Source of the DNA: Halorubrum distributum JCM 10118
GTDB lineage: Archaea; Halobacteriota; Halobacteria; Halobacteriales; Haloferacaceae
NCBI RefSeq assembly: GCF_000337335.1
Contig: NZ_AOJN01000049.1
Coordinates: 1-64,000 of the forward strand
DNA: 64,000 nt
Direction: 5' to 3'
How positions within the stretch are numbered: position 1 is the stretch's first letter; each line of letters begins with the position of its first letter. A model generated the notes under the pieces. It was given only the letters and a program-made list of their open reading frames with translations. It had not been told where the DNA came from and made no database searches. Of the stretch, positions 25,826 through 33,696 are shown in pieces. Position numbers and translations under genes: made by a program.

Positions 25826-25910
25826 TGCGCGGGACCGGATTTGAACCGGCGGACCCCTACGGGATAGCGTCCTAAGCGCTACGCCTTTGGCCTGGCTCGG
25901 CAACCCGCGC
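25826..25910 (-). tRNA. tRNA-Leu(UAG)
   Basis: An 85-nt class II tRNA. The acceptor is GCGCGGG/CCCGCGC with discriminator A. The anticodon stem TAGCG/CGCTA has loop CTTAGGA (anticodon UAG). There is a long variable arm (TCCCGTAGGGGT region), and the T-arm is CCGGTTCAAATCCGG. CCA is not encoded. Confidence 0.95.
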
Positions 25911-25979
25911 GCGAGTTACCGTACCCGAGTGGTTCAAAAATAGTTGTCGCTAGCGACCCGCGACGCCCCGATCTCCCGC

Positions 25980-26552
25980 TCAGATGTCGGTGTCGAACGG
26001 CAGCAGATCGAGCACCGCCTCCTCGCCGACCCGATCGAGGAGCCACTCCGCGAACAGCACCGCGACGACCCCGAGCCCCATTCCGAAGAGGGTGTCAGAG
26101 AGGTAGTGCGTCCCGAGGTAGATCCGCGAGAAGGAGATCAGCCCGGCGAAGCCCGCGGCGACCGCGAAGGGGAGCTCATCGGAGTTGCGCGCGATCGTCG
26201 CGTACGCCGTCACGGCGGCCGCGTGTCCCGAGGGGAACGAGCTCGTCACGCCGGTGTCGCTCTCGGTGATACAGATCGGATTCGGCGGGAACGGTCGGTC
26301 GACGAGCGACATCAGCCCCCAGACGACGACGCCGAGCAGCGACAGCGCGACGACGCTTTTGACGAACTCCTCGCGCCAGCCGGCGAGGTAGAACAGCCCG
26401 ACGAACACGACTCCGGCCGTGACGGAGCCGAGCCCGGTCATCGAGGTCATCATCACGGTCAGAAGCGACGTGCGGATCGCGCTGACAAACTCGACGCCGA
26501 GCCGATCGATCCACTGGACGGCGTTTAGAACCTCACCGGCGAGCGCGTACAT
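25980..26552 (-). CDS. PAP2-family membrane phosphatase
   Basis: A 190-residue membrane protein with the three phosphatase motifs of the PAP2 superfamily: a degenerate first motif around LVDRPFPPNP, SSFPSGHAAAV, and SRIYLGTHYLSD carrying the catalytic His and Asp. Five to six membrane helices are predicted. It probably dephosphorylates lipid phosphates or polyprenyl diphosphates. The ATG at 26552 begins MYALAGEVLN. It is followed on the minus strand by tRNA-Leu. Confidence 0.88.
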   Translation of the reverse strand: MYALAGEVLNAVQWIDRLGVEFVSAIRTSLLTVMMTSMTGLGSVTAGVVFVGLFYLAGWREEFVKSVVALSLLGVVVWGLMSLVDRPFPPNPICITESDTGVTSSFPSGHAAAVTAYATIARNSDELPFAVAAGFAGLISFSRIYLGTHYLSDTLFGMGLGVVAVLFAEWLLDRVGEEAVLDLLPFDTDI

Positions 26553-26594
26553 GGATGACCGATCCTATCGACCCGAGAACCATAGAGGCCGCGC

Positions 26595-27296
26595 TCACCG
26601 ACAGAACTCGCAGTCGCAGTACGCGTCGCAAACGGGGTTGTCGCAGTCGGCGCCGCGCGCCGAGCAGTGCTCGCGACCGTGCCGAATCAACAACACGTGA
26701 AGCGGGTAGGTCAGCTCGTCGGGAACCTGTTCGTCGAGCGCCTCGTGAGCCCGCTCGTTCGAGGCCGACTCCGGGACGAGTCCGAACCGCTTCGAGACGC
26801 GCTCGACGTGGGTGTCGACCGCCATCGTGGGCTTCCCGAAGTGGAAGTTCAACACGACGCTGGCGGTCTTCGGGCCCACGCCCTTGATCTCGGTGAGCCA
26901 GTCTTTCGCCTCGTCGGTCGGCATCGCGTCGAGGAACGCCAGCGAGTACGCGCCGCCGGTCTCCTCCCGGATCGCGGTCAGCGCGCGCTGGATCCGGGCG
27001 GCCTTCTGATCGGTGAGTCCCGCCACGCGGATCGTCTCCTTCAGCTCCTCGTGGTCGGCGCTCTCGACGGCCGCGAAGTCGTCGTAGCGGTCGAACAGCG
27101 CCTCGGCGGCGCGGCTCGTGTTCTCGTCGGCGACGTTCTGCGAGAGGATGGTGGTCACCAGCTGGCGGACGCCCTCGCCCGGCTCGGCAGTCGGGTCCGC
27201 GCCGTGTTCGGCGACGCGGTCGACCGGCTCGTACAGCGCCACGAGGTCGTCGTGAAGCGCCCGGACCCGCGTCTCGTTCCACTGCTGTGTCGACAT
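26595..27296 (-). CDS. nth: Endonuclease III (DNA glycosylase/AP lyase)
   Basis: A 233-residue base-excision repair enzyme that removes oxidised pyrimidines and cleaves abasic sites. The helix-hairpin-helix ends in GVGPKTA with the catalytic Lys143, and the catalytic Asp161 is in VDTHVER. A cysteine-rich C-terminus (HCSARGADCDNPVC onward) fits the family's 4Fe-4S cluster, with one or two extra cysteines. The ATG at 27296 (MSTQQWNETRV) is near-abutting the divergent TFB-like gene's promoter. Confidence 0.92.
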   Translation of the reverse strand: MSTQQWNETRVRALHDDLVALYEPVDRVAEHGADPTAEPGEGVRQLVTTILSQNVADENTSRAAEALFDRYDDFAAVESADHEELKETIRVAGLTDQKAARIQRALTAIREETGGAYSLAFLDAMPTDEAKDWLTEIKGVGPKTASVVLNFHFGKPTMAVDTHVERVSKRFGLVPESASNERAHEALDEQVPDELTYPLHVLLIRHGREHCSARGADCDNPVCDAYCDCEFCR

Positions 27297-27391
27297 ACGC
27301 TCACTACGTGCGCGGGCGACTTCAGCGCGGCGGAGGCGCTCTCCTTCGGAGCGGCGAGGGCGGTCGACTCCGCGGCTGCGACCGCGGACCG

Positions 27392-27400
27392 TTTATATAT
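27392..27400 (+). promoter_or_regulatory. TATA box of the TFB-like gene
   Basis: TTTATATAT lies 22-30 bases before the GTG at 27422, so transcription should start at or beside the start codon. The mRNA is likely leaderless. Confidence 0.65.
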
Positions 27401-27421
27401 CTCGCTCGACTACCCCGGCGC

Positions 27422-27730
27422 GTGTACCGGGCGAGCGACCGAGTCGACAACGAGGCGTGGATCGAGCTGGTCGAGGAGGCGTGCGTCTCGCTCGACCTCG
27501 ACGAGGAGACGCGCTCGACCGCGGTCGACCTCTTCCTCTCCCGCGCGCCCGATGACGACCGCGGGAAGCGCGTCGCGGCCGCCGCCAGCCTCTACGCCGC
27601 CGGCCTGATCCGCGGCGAGGAGCGCTCGCAGTCCGCCGTCGCCGACGCGATGGACGTCTCGCGCCTCTCGGTCCAGAAGCGCTGGAAGCCCATCCTCGAA
27701 GACGCCGGCTTCTCGCCGCCCTCGTGGTGA
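27422..27730 (+). CDS. TFIIB-like single cyclin-box protein
   Basis: A 102-residue all-helical protein resembling one cyclin-like repeat of transcription factor B: a five-helix pattern with GKRVAAAASLYAAGLIRGEE and QSAVADAMDVSRLSVQKRWK, the latter matching the helix-turn-helix-like end of a TFB repeat. The N-terminal zinc ribbon, B-finger and second repeat of a full TFB are absent, so it cannot replace TFB and may modulate initiation. The leaderless GTG at 27422 agrees with the TATA position. Confidence 0.75.
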   Translation: MYRASDRVDNEAWIELVEEACVSLDLDEETRSTAVDLFLSRAPDDDRGKRVAAAASLYAAGLIRGEERSQSAVADAMDVSRLSVQKRWKPILEDAGFSPPSW

Positions 27731-27809
27731 ACCCCGAAGACGCGGAATACCCGCCTTCTCGAACCGTGTGCGTTCGATGTATTGCTCTGCGATAGATTTA
27801 TTATCCAAC

Positions 27810-27842
27810 GTAAAGCACCCTTTACTGTAAAGCGAGCTTTAC
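27810..27842 (+). promoter_or_regulatory. Paired GTAAAG-N4-CTTTAC operators
   Basis: Two perfect 16-bp palindromes, GTAAAGCACCCTTTAC (27810-27825) and GTAAAGCGAGCTTTAC (27827-27842), lie one base apart. A TATA-like TTTATTA sits at about 27797-27803, so the pair covers the predicted transcription start of the DUF2178/HTH operon. Binding there would repress. The HTH protein of the operon is the obvious candidate. Confidence 0.75.
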
Positions 27843-27872
27843 ACACAACCCGCGCTCGCTTTACCCTCCACC

Positions 27873-28289
27873 ATGAGCGAACACACGACCTCCGCGACGG
27901 CTCGGCCCTCCACCAGAAAGCGGTACAAGCGCATCGCCTACGGACTGCTCGGTGCCGGTATCCTCGCCTTGTGGATCGGCATCGCGGTCGACCGCTTCGT
28001 CCTCGGCGTCGCCCTCTACTGGGCCGGCGGCCTCGGCATGGGGCTCGTCCAGCGGTTCAGCCCCGTCGAACTGTACGACGAGCGCGACGGCACCATCAGC
28101 CGCAAGGCCAGCCAGACCACGATGAACGTCTTCGCCTACGTCTTCGTCCTCGGGACGCCCGGCGGACTCGCATTACAGGAGAGCGGCCTCGTCACGCTTC
28201 CGGGCGAGTTCTACGGCGCGACTTGGACCCTCTTCGGGGTCTTTGTCGTGTTCGGCGCGTCCCATCTCTACTACAAGCGGCGCACATGA
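27873..28289 (+). CDS. DUF2178-type membrane protein
   Basis: A 138-residue membrane protein with four helices in two pairs (IAYGLLGAGILALWIGIAV; LGVALYWAGGLGMGLVQRF; NVFAYVFVLGTPGGLAL; WTLFGVFVVFGASHLYY). The cytosolic loop VELYDERDGTISRKASQTTM is typical of DUF2178 proteins, which are usually paired with a small XRE-type regulator, as here. The stop codon overlaps the start of the regulator gene (ATGA). Function unknown; sensor or anti-regulator roles have been suggested only by context. Confidence 0.8.
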   Translation: MSEHTTSATARPSTRKRYKRIAYGLLGAGILALWIGIAVDRFVLGVALYWAGGLGMGLVQRFSPVELYDERDGTISRKASQTTMNVFAYVFVLGTPGGLALQESGLVTLPGEFYGATWTLFGVFVVFGASHLYYKRRT

Positions 28290-28480
28290 GAAACGATATC
28301 CCCGACAGGCGCGACGAGACCGACGAGAGCCAGGCCGACCTCGCCGCCGCGGTCGAGGTCACCCGCCAGACGATCAACGCGATCGAACGCGAGCGCTACG
28401 ACCCGTCGCTGGAGTTGGCGTTCGCGCTCGCGGATCACTTCGACTGCCGGATCGAGGACATGTTCGACCCGGACGAGTGA
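28286..28480 (+). CDS. Small XRE-family HTH regulator
   Basis: A 64-residue DNA-binding protein of the YozG/YgzD-like group, almost entirely one Cro/C1-type helix-turn-helix: QADLAAAVEVTRQTINAIER is the HTH, and ALADHFDCRIEDMFDPDE closes the fold. It starts within the stop of the DUF2178 gene, so the two are coupled. The twin GTAAAG-N4-CTTTAC palindromes upstream of the operon suggest autoregulation, with two dimers bound side by side. Confidence 0.88.
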   Translation: MRNDIPDRRDETDESQADLAAAVEVTRQTINAIERERYDPSLELAFALADHFDCRIEDMFDPDE

Positions 28481-29119
28481 TCACTTCGGCGTCGCGACGA
28501 CGCCGAGGTGGTCCTCGTGGAACCGGTCCAGTCGCCGCGTCTCCAGTATCTCGTACGCGTCTCGGAGCCGGTCGAGCGCGCCCTCGAACACCGCCTCCGG
28601 CGCCGCCGTCACGTCCTCGCTGCGCGCCTTGATCGCCAGCAGGAGCCGCCCGTCCTCGGTCAAAAACTCCGCGTTGCGCACGGCGACGTCCGCCTGTCCG
28701 CGCGTGGCAACGTCCTGAACGACCGCGTCCACGTCGGCCTCGACGACGTGCGCGTACGTGTCCGGCTTCCGCGCGTCCTTGAGCAGCGGGAACAGCCGGT
28801 CGCGCGGCTCGGCGGCGTCGAGCAGGTCACGCGCCGGCCGCGGCGCGAACTCGACCGCGTAGGTCGGGCCGGCGAAGTCCGCGACGTGGCTGACCGTCGT
28901 GCCGCTCGCGGCGCCCAGGTAGAGGACCGTCTCGCCGCCCGTCAGGCCCGTCTCCAACCCGAGTTCGAGCATCCCGCCCAGCTTCGACCGCTCGGGGTCC
29001 CACGCGCGCCAGCCGTCGGCGGTCGGCTCGCCGTACACCGGCTCGCCGCGGGTCGCCAGCCGCTCCTCGCCGTTGACCTCGCGGCGCTCGACGCCGTCGG
29101 GGAGCGCGGGGTCACTCAT
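28481..29119 (-). CDS. flpA: Fibrillarin-like rRNA/tRNA 2'-O-methyltransferase
   Basis: A 212-residue methyltransferase, the catalytic subunit of archaeal C/D box sRNPs that 2'-O-methylate rRNA and tRNA at guide-specified sites. Motifs: LYLGAASGTTVSHVADFAG for SAM binding, VEFAPRPARDLL, ADVDAVVQDVATRGQADV and LAIKARS with the catalytic Lys. Its start overlaps the nop5 stop by 8 bp, matching the conserved archaeal nop5-flpA operon. Confidence 0.94.
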   Translation of the reverse strand: MSDPALPDGVERREVNGEERLATRGEPVYGEPTADGWRAWDPERSKLGGMLELGLETGLTGGETVLYLGAASGTTVSHVADFAGPTYAVEFAPRPARDLLDAAEPRDRLFPLLKDARKPDTYAHVVEADVDAVVQDVATRGQADVAVRNAEFLTEDGRLLLAIKARSEDVTAAPEAVFEGALDRLRDAYEILETRRLDRFHEDHLGVVATPK

Positions 29120-30089
29120 CGTCGACCCCTCCGTCGCTCGCCGCTCCGCCGCTGTCGCCGCCCTCGCTTGGCCCGTCGTCCGCCCGCGCCCGGATCGTCG
29201 CCATCCGCTCGCGGAGGTCGTCGTGGAGCTGCGCCCGCCGCTCGCCGGCGTAGTGATCGGCGCGCGCCGCGAGCGTCAGCTTCCCGGCGAGCGCGCGCGC
29301 CGCGGAGCCGCGGTCCGCCGGCCGCGTCCCGCGGACGAACTCGTGGGTGTAGATGATCCCGTGCTTCGGCGAGGGCGCGCGCCCGGAGAGGTGCGCGAAC
29401 AGCGCGTCCTCGGCGCCGAGCACCTGAACCGTGCCGGACGGCTTCTTCGCGAGCGACTCCAGTCCGCCCGCGAGCGCGATCAGCCGCGCGGCGAGCTCCG
29501 GCCCGGCCATCTCGGTGAGGTTGGGCGCGACGGCGGGCGCGATCCGACCGATCGTCTCGGCGAGTTCGGCCCGCTCGTCGTCGAGCTCCGCGGCGCGCTG
29601 CGCGAGGGAGACCGCCCGCCGCTCGACCCCGTTCTCGGGCTCTCGGGCCGCGATCTCGCGCGCGCCGTCGACGCCGGAGCCGACGTCGTCGAAGAGGCTC
29701 CCCGCCCACTCGACGGCGCGCTCGGCGAGCTCGTTGGCGACGCGCTCGGCGTCGTCCATCGCCCGGACCGCGTGGATCAGCTGCGCGTCGTCGGCGCGCT
29801 CCCGCTCGCGGACCGCCTCGCGGGTCGCGCGCGTCGTCGCGGCCTTGAGTCGGTCGTAGTACTCGTCGGCGTCGTCCGCGAATCCTGACTCGACGGCGCG
29901 CGCGGGCCAGTCGGCGGGCGCCGCGGCGCTCCCGCCGCGCACCCCCGCCGCGGCCGCCGCGGTCGCGGCGTCGTCGCTCTCCGTCTCGCTATCGATATCG
30001 CCGGTCGCGTCCGCCGGCGGCGCCTCGAACCAGCCGCCCCCGCCGTCGGACGCAGCGCTCGCGTCCGGTCCGGCGTCGGTGTCGCTCAT
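29112..30089 (-). CDS. Nop5/Nop56-Nop58 C/D box sRNP core protein
   Basis: A 325-residue scaffold that joins fibrillarin and L7Ae on C/D box guide RNAs. The Nop domain is clear: AAELDDERAELAETIGRIAP..., AGPELAARLIALAGGLESLA, KKPSGTVQVLGAEDALFAHL and HGIIYTHEFVRGTRPADRGS. A haloarchaeal acidic, low-complexity N-terminal extension of about 40 residues precedes the coiled-coil. It is co-transcribed with the overlapping flpA downstream. Confidence 0.93.
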   Translation of the reverse strand: MSDTDAGPDASAASDGGGGWFEAPPADATGDIDSETESDDAATAAAAAGVRGGSAAAPADWPARAVESGFADDADEYYDRLKAATTRATREAVRERERADDAQLIHAVRAMDDAERVANELAERAVEWAGSLFDDVGSGVDGAREIAAREPENGVERRAVSLAQRAAELDDERAELAETIGRIAPAVAPNLTEMAGPELAARLIALAGGLESLAKKPSGTVQVLGAEDALFAHLSGRAPSPKHGIIYTHEFVRGTRPADRGSAARALAGKLTLAARADHYAGERRAQLHDDLRERMATIRARADDGPSEGGDSGGAASDGGVDDE

Positions 30090-30150
30090 TGCCGGCGGCT
30101 ACTCGCCCCGGCGGTATAGACGTTCCCGATGCGACCCGCGGCCGCGCCGC

Positions 30151-30399
30151 TCACGCCGCCGCGTCGGCCGCGTCGGCCTCGGCTTCGCCGTCCTCGTCGT
30201 CCTCGTCGGGGCGGAGCGCGCCGAAGACGCCCGCCGAATCGGAGCGGAAGTCCGCGAGCGTCGCCCCCGCGAGCGCGCCGAGCGCGCCCCCGCTGGATGC
30301 CGCCTGTCTGCTGATCAGTCCGCCGACAGCGGCGCCGACGGCCGCGCCGACCGCGGCGAGCGTCGCCCGTGAGAGTGCGCGTCGAATCCGTGATCCCAT
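30151..30399 (-). CDS. Small glycine-zipper-like protein, 82 aa
   Basis: An 82-residue protein. A basic start (MGSRIRRALSRATLA) precedes a Gly/Ala-rich hydrophobic stretch with regular glycines (AAVGAAVGAAVGGLISRQAA and GGALGALAGATLADF), resembling a glycine zipper. The tail is strongly acidic (DEDDEDGEAEADAAD). I do not recognise a family. It is upstream of nop5 on the same strand, 62 bp away. Confidence 0.55.
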   Translation of the reverse strand: MGSRIRRALSRATLAAVGAAVGAAVGGLISRQAASSGGALGALAGATLADFRSDSAGVFGALRPDEDDEDGEAEADAADAAA

Positions 30400-30554
30400 G
30401 CGCGGAACGTCTACGCCGATTTACAAAAGCCTGCCCACGGTCGGACTCCGGCATCGGTCCGCCCGTCGGACGAGGGGTCACCGACGTCGCGGTTCGCTTC
30501 CGCGACGGCCGAGCGCGCGCGAGCCGAGCTAAGGAGCTTACACGACCGTCTTTG

Positions 30555-30575
30555 GGGTAAAATTTATCAATCCAC
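30555..30575 (+). promoter_or_regulatory. Promoter of the potDBC operon
   Basis: An AT-rich GGTAAAATTTATCAATCC stretch with a TATA-like AAATTTATC core (about 30560-30568) ends some 25 bases before the potD ATG at 30594, giving a short or absent leader. Confidence 0.6.
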
Positions 30576-30593
30576 AATATATGTCATCGGGAT

Positions 30594-31793
30594 ATGGCGT
30601 CAGATCCTGACAATAGGTCTCATGTGACGAACAACCAATCGAACGCGACCCGCCGCGGCGTGAGCCGCCGTCAGTACATCGCCGGCGCGGGCGCCGCCGG
30701 CGTGGCGGCGTTCGCCGGGTGTAGCGGCGGCGACGGCGGTGACGGCAGCGACGGCGGTAGCATGGGCGGCGACGGGACGACCACGATCAACATCATCACG
30801 TGGGAGGAGTACGCCGAGATGCAAGAGAACATCGAGTCCACGCTCGACGGGGTGGAGCTGAACATCACGCCCTCGACGTCGTCGACGGAAATGTTCTCGC
30901 AGTGGAGCTCCGGGCAGGACGAACAGTACGACATCGCCGTCCCGAACAACAACCTCGTCCCGCGGTTCATGGACGCGGACCTCGTCGCGCCGGTGAACAA
31001 CGACGTGGTGAACAACTTCGGCTCCATGTACGACCGGTTCCAGTCGTTCGTCGACAACCAGTTCACGGAGAGCGGGAACGCGTACGGCGTGCCGATCCGC
31101 TTCGGCTGGTACGGGTACTCCTACGACTCCCGGAGCGTGCCGGACCACGAGCCGAGCTACGACATCCTGTTCGAGGACGACTACGTCGACGCGGACCTCG
31201 ACGGCGAGATCATCATGTACGACGAGGCGGCGAAGTCGATCCCCGCCGCGGCGCTGTACCTCGGCATGGACGACGCGATGTCCGGGGCGCGGATGACGTT
31301 CACGGAGGACCAGCTCTCCGAGATACAGGAGCTGCTCATCCAGCAGAAGCCGCGGCTTCAGGGGTACATCGCCCCCGACCCGACGTTCATCCAGGAGTTC
31401 CGTCAGGGTAACTTCCTCGTCGGCCACAGCGGGCGGAATGAGACGGTCCAGATGCGGAGCGAGGGGGACGACTGGGTCGAGTTCGTCGCTCCCAGAGAGG
31501 GCGCGCTGGCGTGGTACGAGACCGCGGTCGTCTCGGCCGCATCGGACAACAAGGAGACCGCTTGGGAGGTGATAAACGAGTTCATCACGCCGCAGAACGG
31601 AGCGGCGCTCGCCGAGGCCGGCTTCTCGCCCAGCACGAACCCCAACGTGGCCGACGAGCTGACTGAGGAACAGAACGAGCTATACGGGCGGATCGACCCG
31701 TCGCGGCTCGAAGGGATGTACTCGCTCAAGGACATCGCCTCGGACGTCGAGGAGGCGTACGTCTCCACGTGGGAAGAGGTCAAGGCAGCATAG
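30594..31793 (+). CDS. potD: Polyamine-type ABC transporter substrate-binding lipoprotein
   Basis: A 399-residue PotD/PotF-like solute-binding protein. The N-terminus has a twin-arginine motif (SRRQYIAGAGAAGVAAFAG) ending in a lipobox cysteine, so it is Tat-exported folded and lipid-anchored. The mature part starts with a Gly/Asp/Ser-rich linker and INIITWEEYAEMQENI, characteristic of spermidine/putrescine binders. GVPIRFGWYGYSYDSR is also family-like. It is the first gene of potDBC. The actual ligand (polyamine or another cation) is inferred. Confidence 0.88.
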   Translation: MASDPDNRSHVTNNQSNATRRGVSRRQYIAGAGAAGVAAFAGCSGGDGGDGSDGGSMGGDGTTTINIITWEEYAEMQENIESTLDGVELNITPSTSSTEMFSQWSSGQDEQYDIAVPNNNLVPRFMDADLVAPVNNDVVNNFGSMYDRFQSFVDNQFTESGNAYGVPIRFGWYGYSYDSRSVPDHEPSYDILFEDDYVDADLDGEIIMYDEAAKSIPAAALYLGMDDAMSGARMTFTEDQLSEIQELLIQQKPRLQGYIAPDPTFIQEFRQGNFLVGHSGRNETVQMRSEGDDWVEFVAPREGALAWYETAVVSAASDNKETAWEVINEFITPQNGAALAEAGFSPSTNPNVADELTEEQNELYGRIDPSRLEGMYSLKDIASDVEEAYVSTWEEVKAA

Positions 31794-32723
31794 ATGGCCG
31801 CAGACGAGCGGGACGAGAGCGCGCGGGCGAGAGTGGTGAGGCTGCTGAGCGGACCACGCAGTCGGATCGGCGTCACGGTCGGTCCCAGCGCGGCGTGGAT
31901 ACTCACCCTGCTCGTCGCGCCGCTGGCGTTCATGGTGGCCGTGAGCTTCTTCGAGGTCAGTTCGCTGACGTACCAGATAATCTACGAGCCGACGCTGAAC
32001 AACTACCGCTCCCTGTTCGACGGCGGCGGCGCGATCTGGAACACCCCGTTCGTCACGGCGCTGTGGCTCTCGTACGTCATCGCCACCGTGACGACGCTGT
32101 TGTGTCTCACGCTCGCGTTCCCGCTGGCGTACCTGCTGGCGCGGAGCGGCGGGCGGCTGTTCAAGCTCGTCATCTTCTTCGTCCTCCTGCCGTTCTTCAC
32201 GATGTACCTCGTCCGGGCGTACTCGTGGGTCCTGATGTTCGGTCCGGGCGGCGTGATCAACAGCACGCTCATGAGCTGGGGGCTGATCGACGCCCCGCTC
32301 GGGATCTTCAACTACGGCGTCCCGGCCATCGTCGTCGGGCTCACGCACGCGTACTTCCCGTACATGCTCCTGACGCTGTACGCGAGCCTCGACGGCCTCG
32401 ACTTCTCGATCATCGAGGCCGCCCGCGACCTCGGCGCGTCGCGGGTCGAGGTGCTCCGCGACCACGTGATCCCGCTAACGCTTCCGGGGATCATCGGCGG
32501 GAGCCTCTTCGTCTTCGTACCCAGCGTCGGCGCGTTCATCACGCCGACGTTCCTCGGGCAGGGCAAGGTCCAGATGATCGGCATGCTCATCGAGAGCCGG
32601 GTCGCCGGGACCTACTCGATCGGGTACGCGAGCGCGGCGTCGATGTTCGTGCTCGTCTCGATCGTGGGCGCGATGATCCTCGCGTTCCGGTACGTGAGCA
32701 TCGAGGAACTGGGGGGTGCCTGA
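31794..32723 (+). CDS. potB: Polyamine-type ABC transporter permease PotB
   Basis: A 309-residue permease with six membrane segments. The ATPase-contact loop reads EAARDLGASRVEVLRDHVIPLTLPGIIGG, the EAA motif of this family. It begins with ATG immediately after the potD stop (TAG/ATG abut at 31793/31794) and is followed one base later by potC, so the three are one operon. It forms the translocation pore with PotC. Confidence 0.9.
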   Translation: MAADERDESARARVVRLLSGPRSRIGVTVGPSAAWILTLLVAPLAFMVAVSFFEVSSLTYQIIYEPTLNNYRSLFDGGGAIWNTPFVTALWLSYVIATVTTLLCLTLAFPLAYLLARSGGRLFKLVIFFVLLPFFTMYLVRAYSWVLMFGPGGVINSTLMSWGLIDAPLGIFNYGVPAIVVGLTHAYFPYMLLTLYASLDGLDFSIIEAARDLGASRVEVLRDHVIPLTLPGIIGGSLFVFVPSVGAFITPTFLGQGKVQMIGMLIESRVAGTYSIGYASAASMFVLVSIVGAMILAFRYVSIEELGGA

Positions 32724-32724
32724 G

Positions 32725-33609
32725 ATGGCGACCGAGACGTCGGAGTCGACCGAGACGACTGGATCGACTGAGCGGCTGGTCGGGCATCAGACCGTCGAAC
32801 GGCTCCTCGGCACCTCGCTGTACGTCGTCTCCGGGCTGTTGCTCCTCTTTTTGTGGGTGCCGCTCGCGATCATCATCTTCCTCGCGTTCGCGGAGAACGC
32901 CGTGACGATCTTCCCGTTCGAGGGACTCACGCTCGACAACTTCCGGCTGGCACTCCGCAGCGACTCGATGCGATCCTCGCTCGTCGGGAGTTTCACCATC
33001 GCGACGGTCGCGGCGTCTATCGCGACGATTCTCGGCGTGCTGGCCAGCTTCGCGCTGACCCGCTACCGGTTCCGCCTCCGGGAGGTGTACCGGACCTTCG
33101 GGATCATCCCCATGGTGATCCCGGGCATCATCCTCGGGGTGGCCCTGCGGATCTACTTCCAGAACCTCCTCGGCATTCTCCCGGGGTTCGCCACCGTGGT
33201 GCTGGCCCACTCGCTGTACGGGCTCCCGTTCGTGCTCCTCATCGTCTCGGCCCGGCTGTACACCTACGACGAGTCGCTGGAGGAGGCGGCCCGAGACCTC
33301 GGCGCGGACCCGCTGACCGTGTTCCGCGACGTGACGCTCCCCGTGATCGCCCCGGCCGTCGGAGCGGGGTTCCTGTTCGCGTGGATCCGGTCGTTCGAGG
33401 ACTACATCCGCGCGCTGTTCCTCACCGGTCCCAACACCGACGTGCTGACGATCTGGATGTTCAGCCGGATCCGACAGCTCGACGCGCCGGAGCTCAACGC
33501 GGTCTCCGCGATCATCGTGTTCGGGATCGCGATCGCGCTGGCGGTCGCGATGAACGTCGGCAACGTGACCGGCTACGTCGCCGGGACGGTCACCGAAGAG
33601 GAGGAGTGA
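32725..33609 (+). CDS. potC: Polyamine-type ABC transporter permease PotC
   Basis: The second permease, 294 residues and six membrane segments, with the EAA-type loop EEAARDLGADPLTVFRDVTLPVIAPAVGAG. The ATG at 32725 follows the potB stop by one base and has a GGGGGG-containing purine run 8-15 bases upstream as a possible ribosome site; a GTG at 32716 is the alternative. A Ser/Thr/Glu-rich N-terminal tail precedes the first helix. Confidence 0.9.
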   Translation: MATETSESTETTGSTERLVGHQTVERLLGTSLYVVSGLLLLFLWVPLAIIIFLAFAENAVTIFPFEGLTLDNFRLALRSDSMRSSLVGSFTIATVAASIATILGVLASFALTRYRFRLREVYRTFGIIPMVIPGIILGVALRIYFQNLLGILPGFATVVLAHSLYGLPFVLLIVSARLYTYDESLEEAARDLGADPLTVFRDVTLPVIAPAVGAGFLFAWIRSFEDYIRALFLTGPNTDVLTIWMFSRIRQLDAPELNAVSAIIVFGIAIALAVAMNVGNVTGYVAGTVTEEEE

Positions 33610-33696
33610 GGCCCCAAGCGGGCGGCCCCGCTTTCCGGTTACTTTCGCCGCCCCGACCGTGACCGCGGAAACGGTCCGACGGAGGGCGACGACCGA

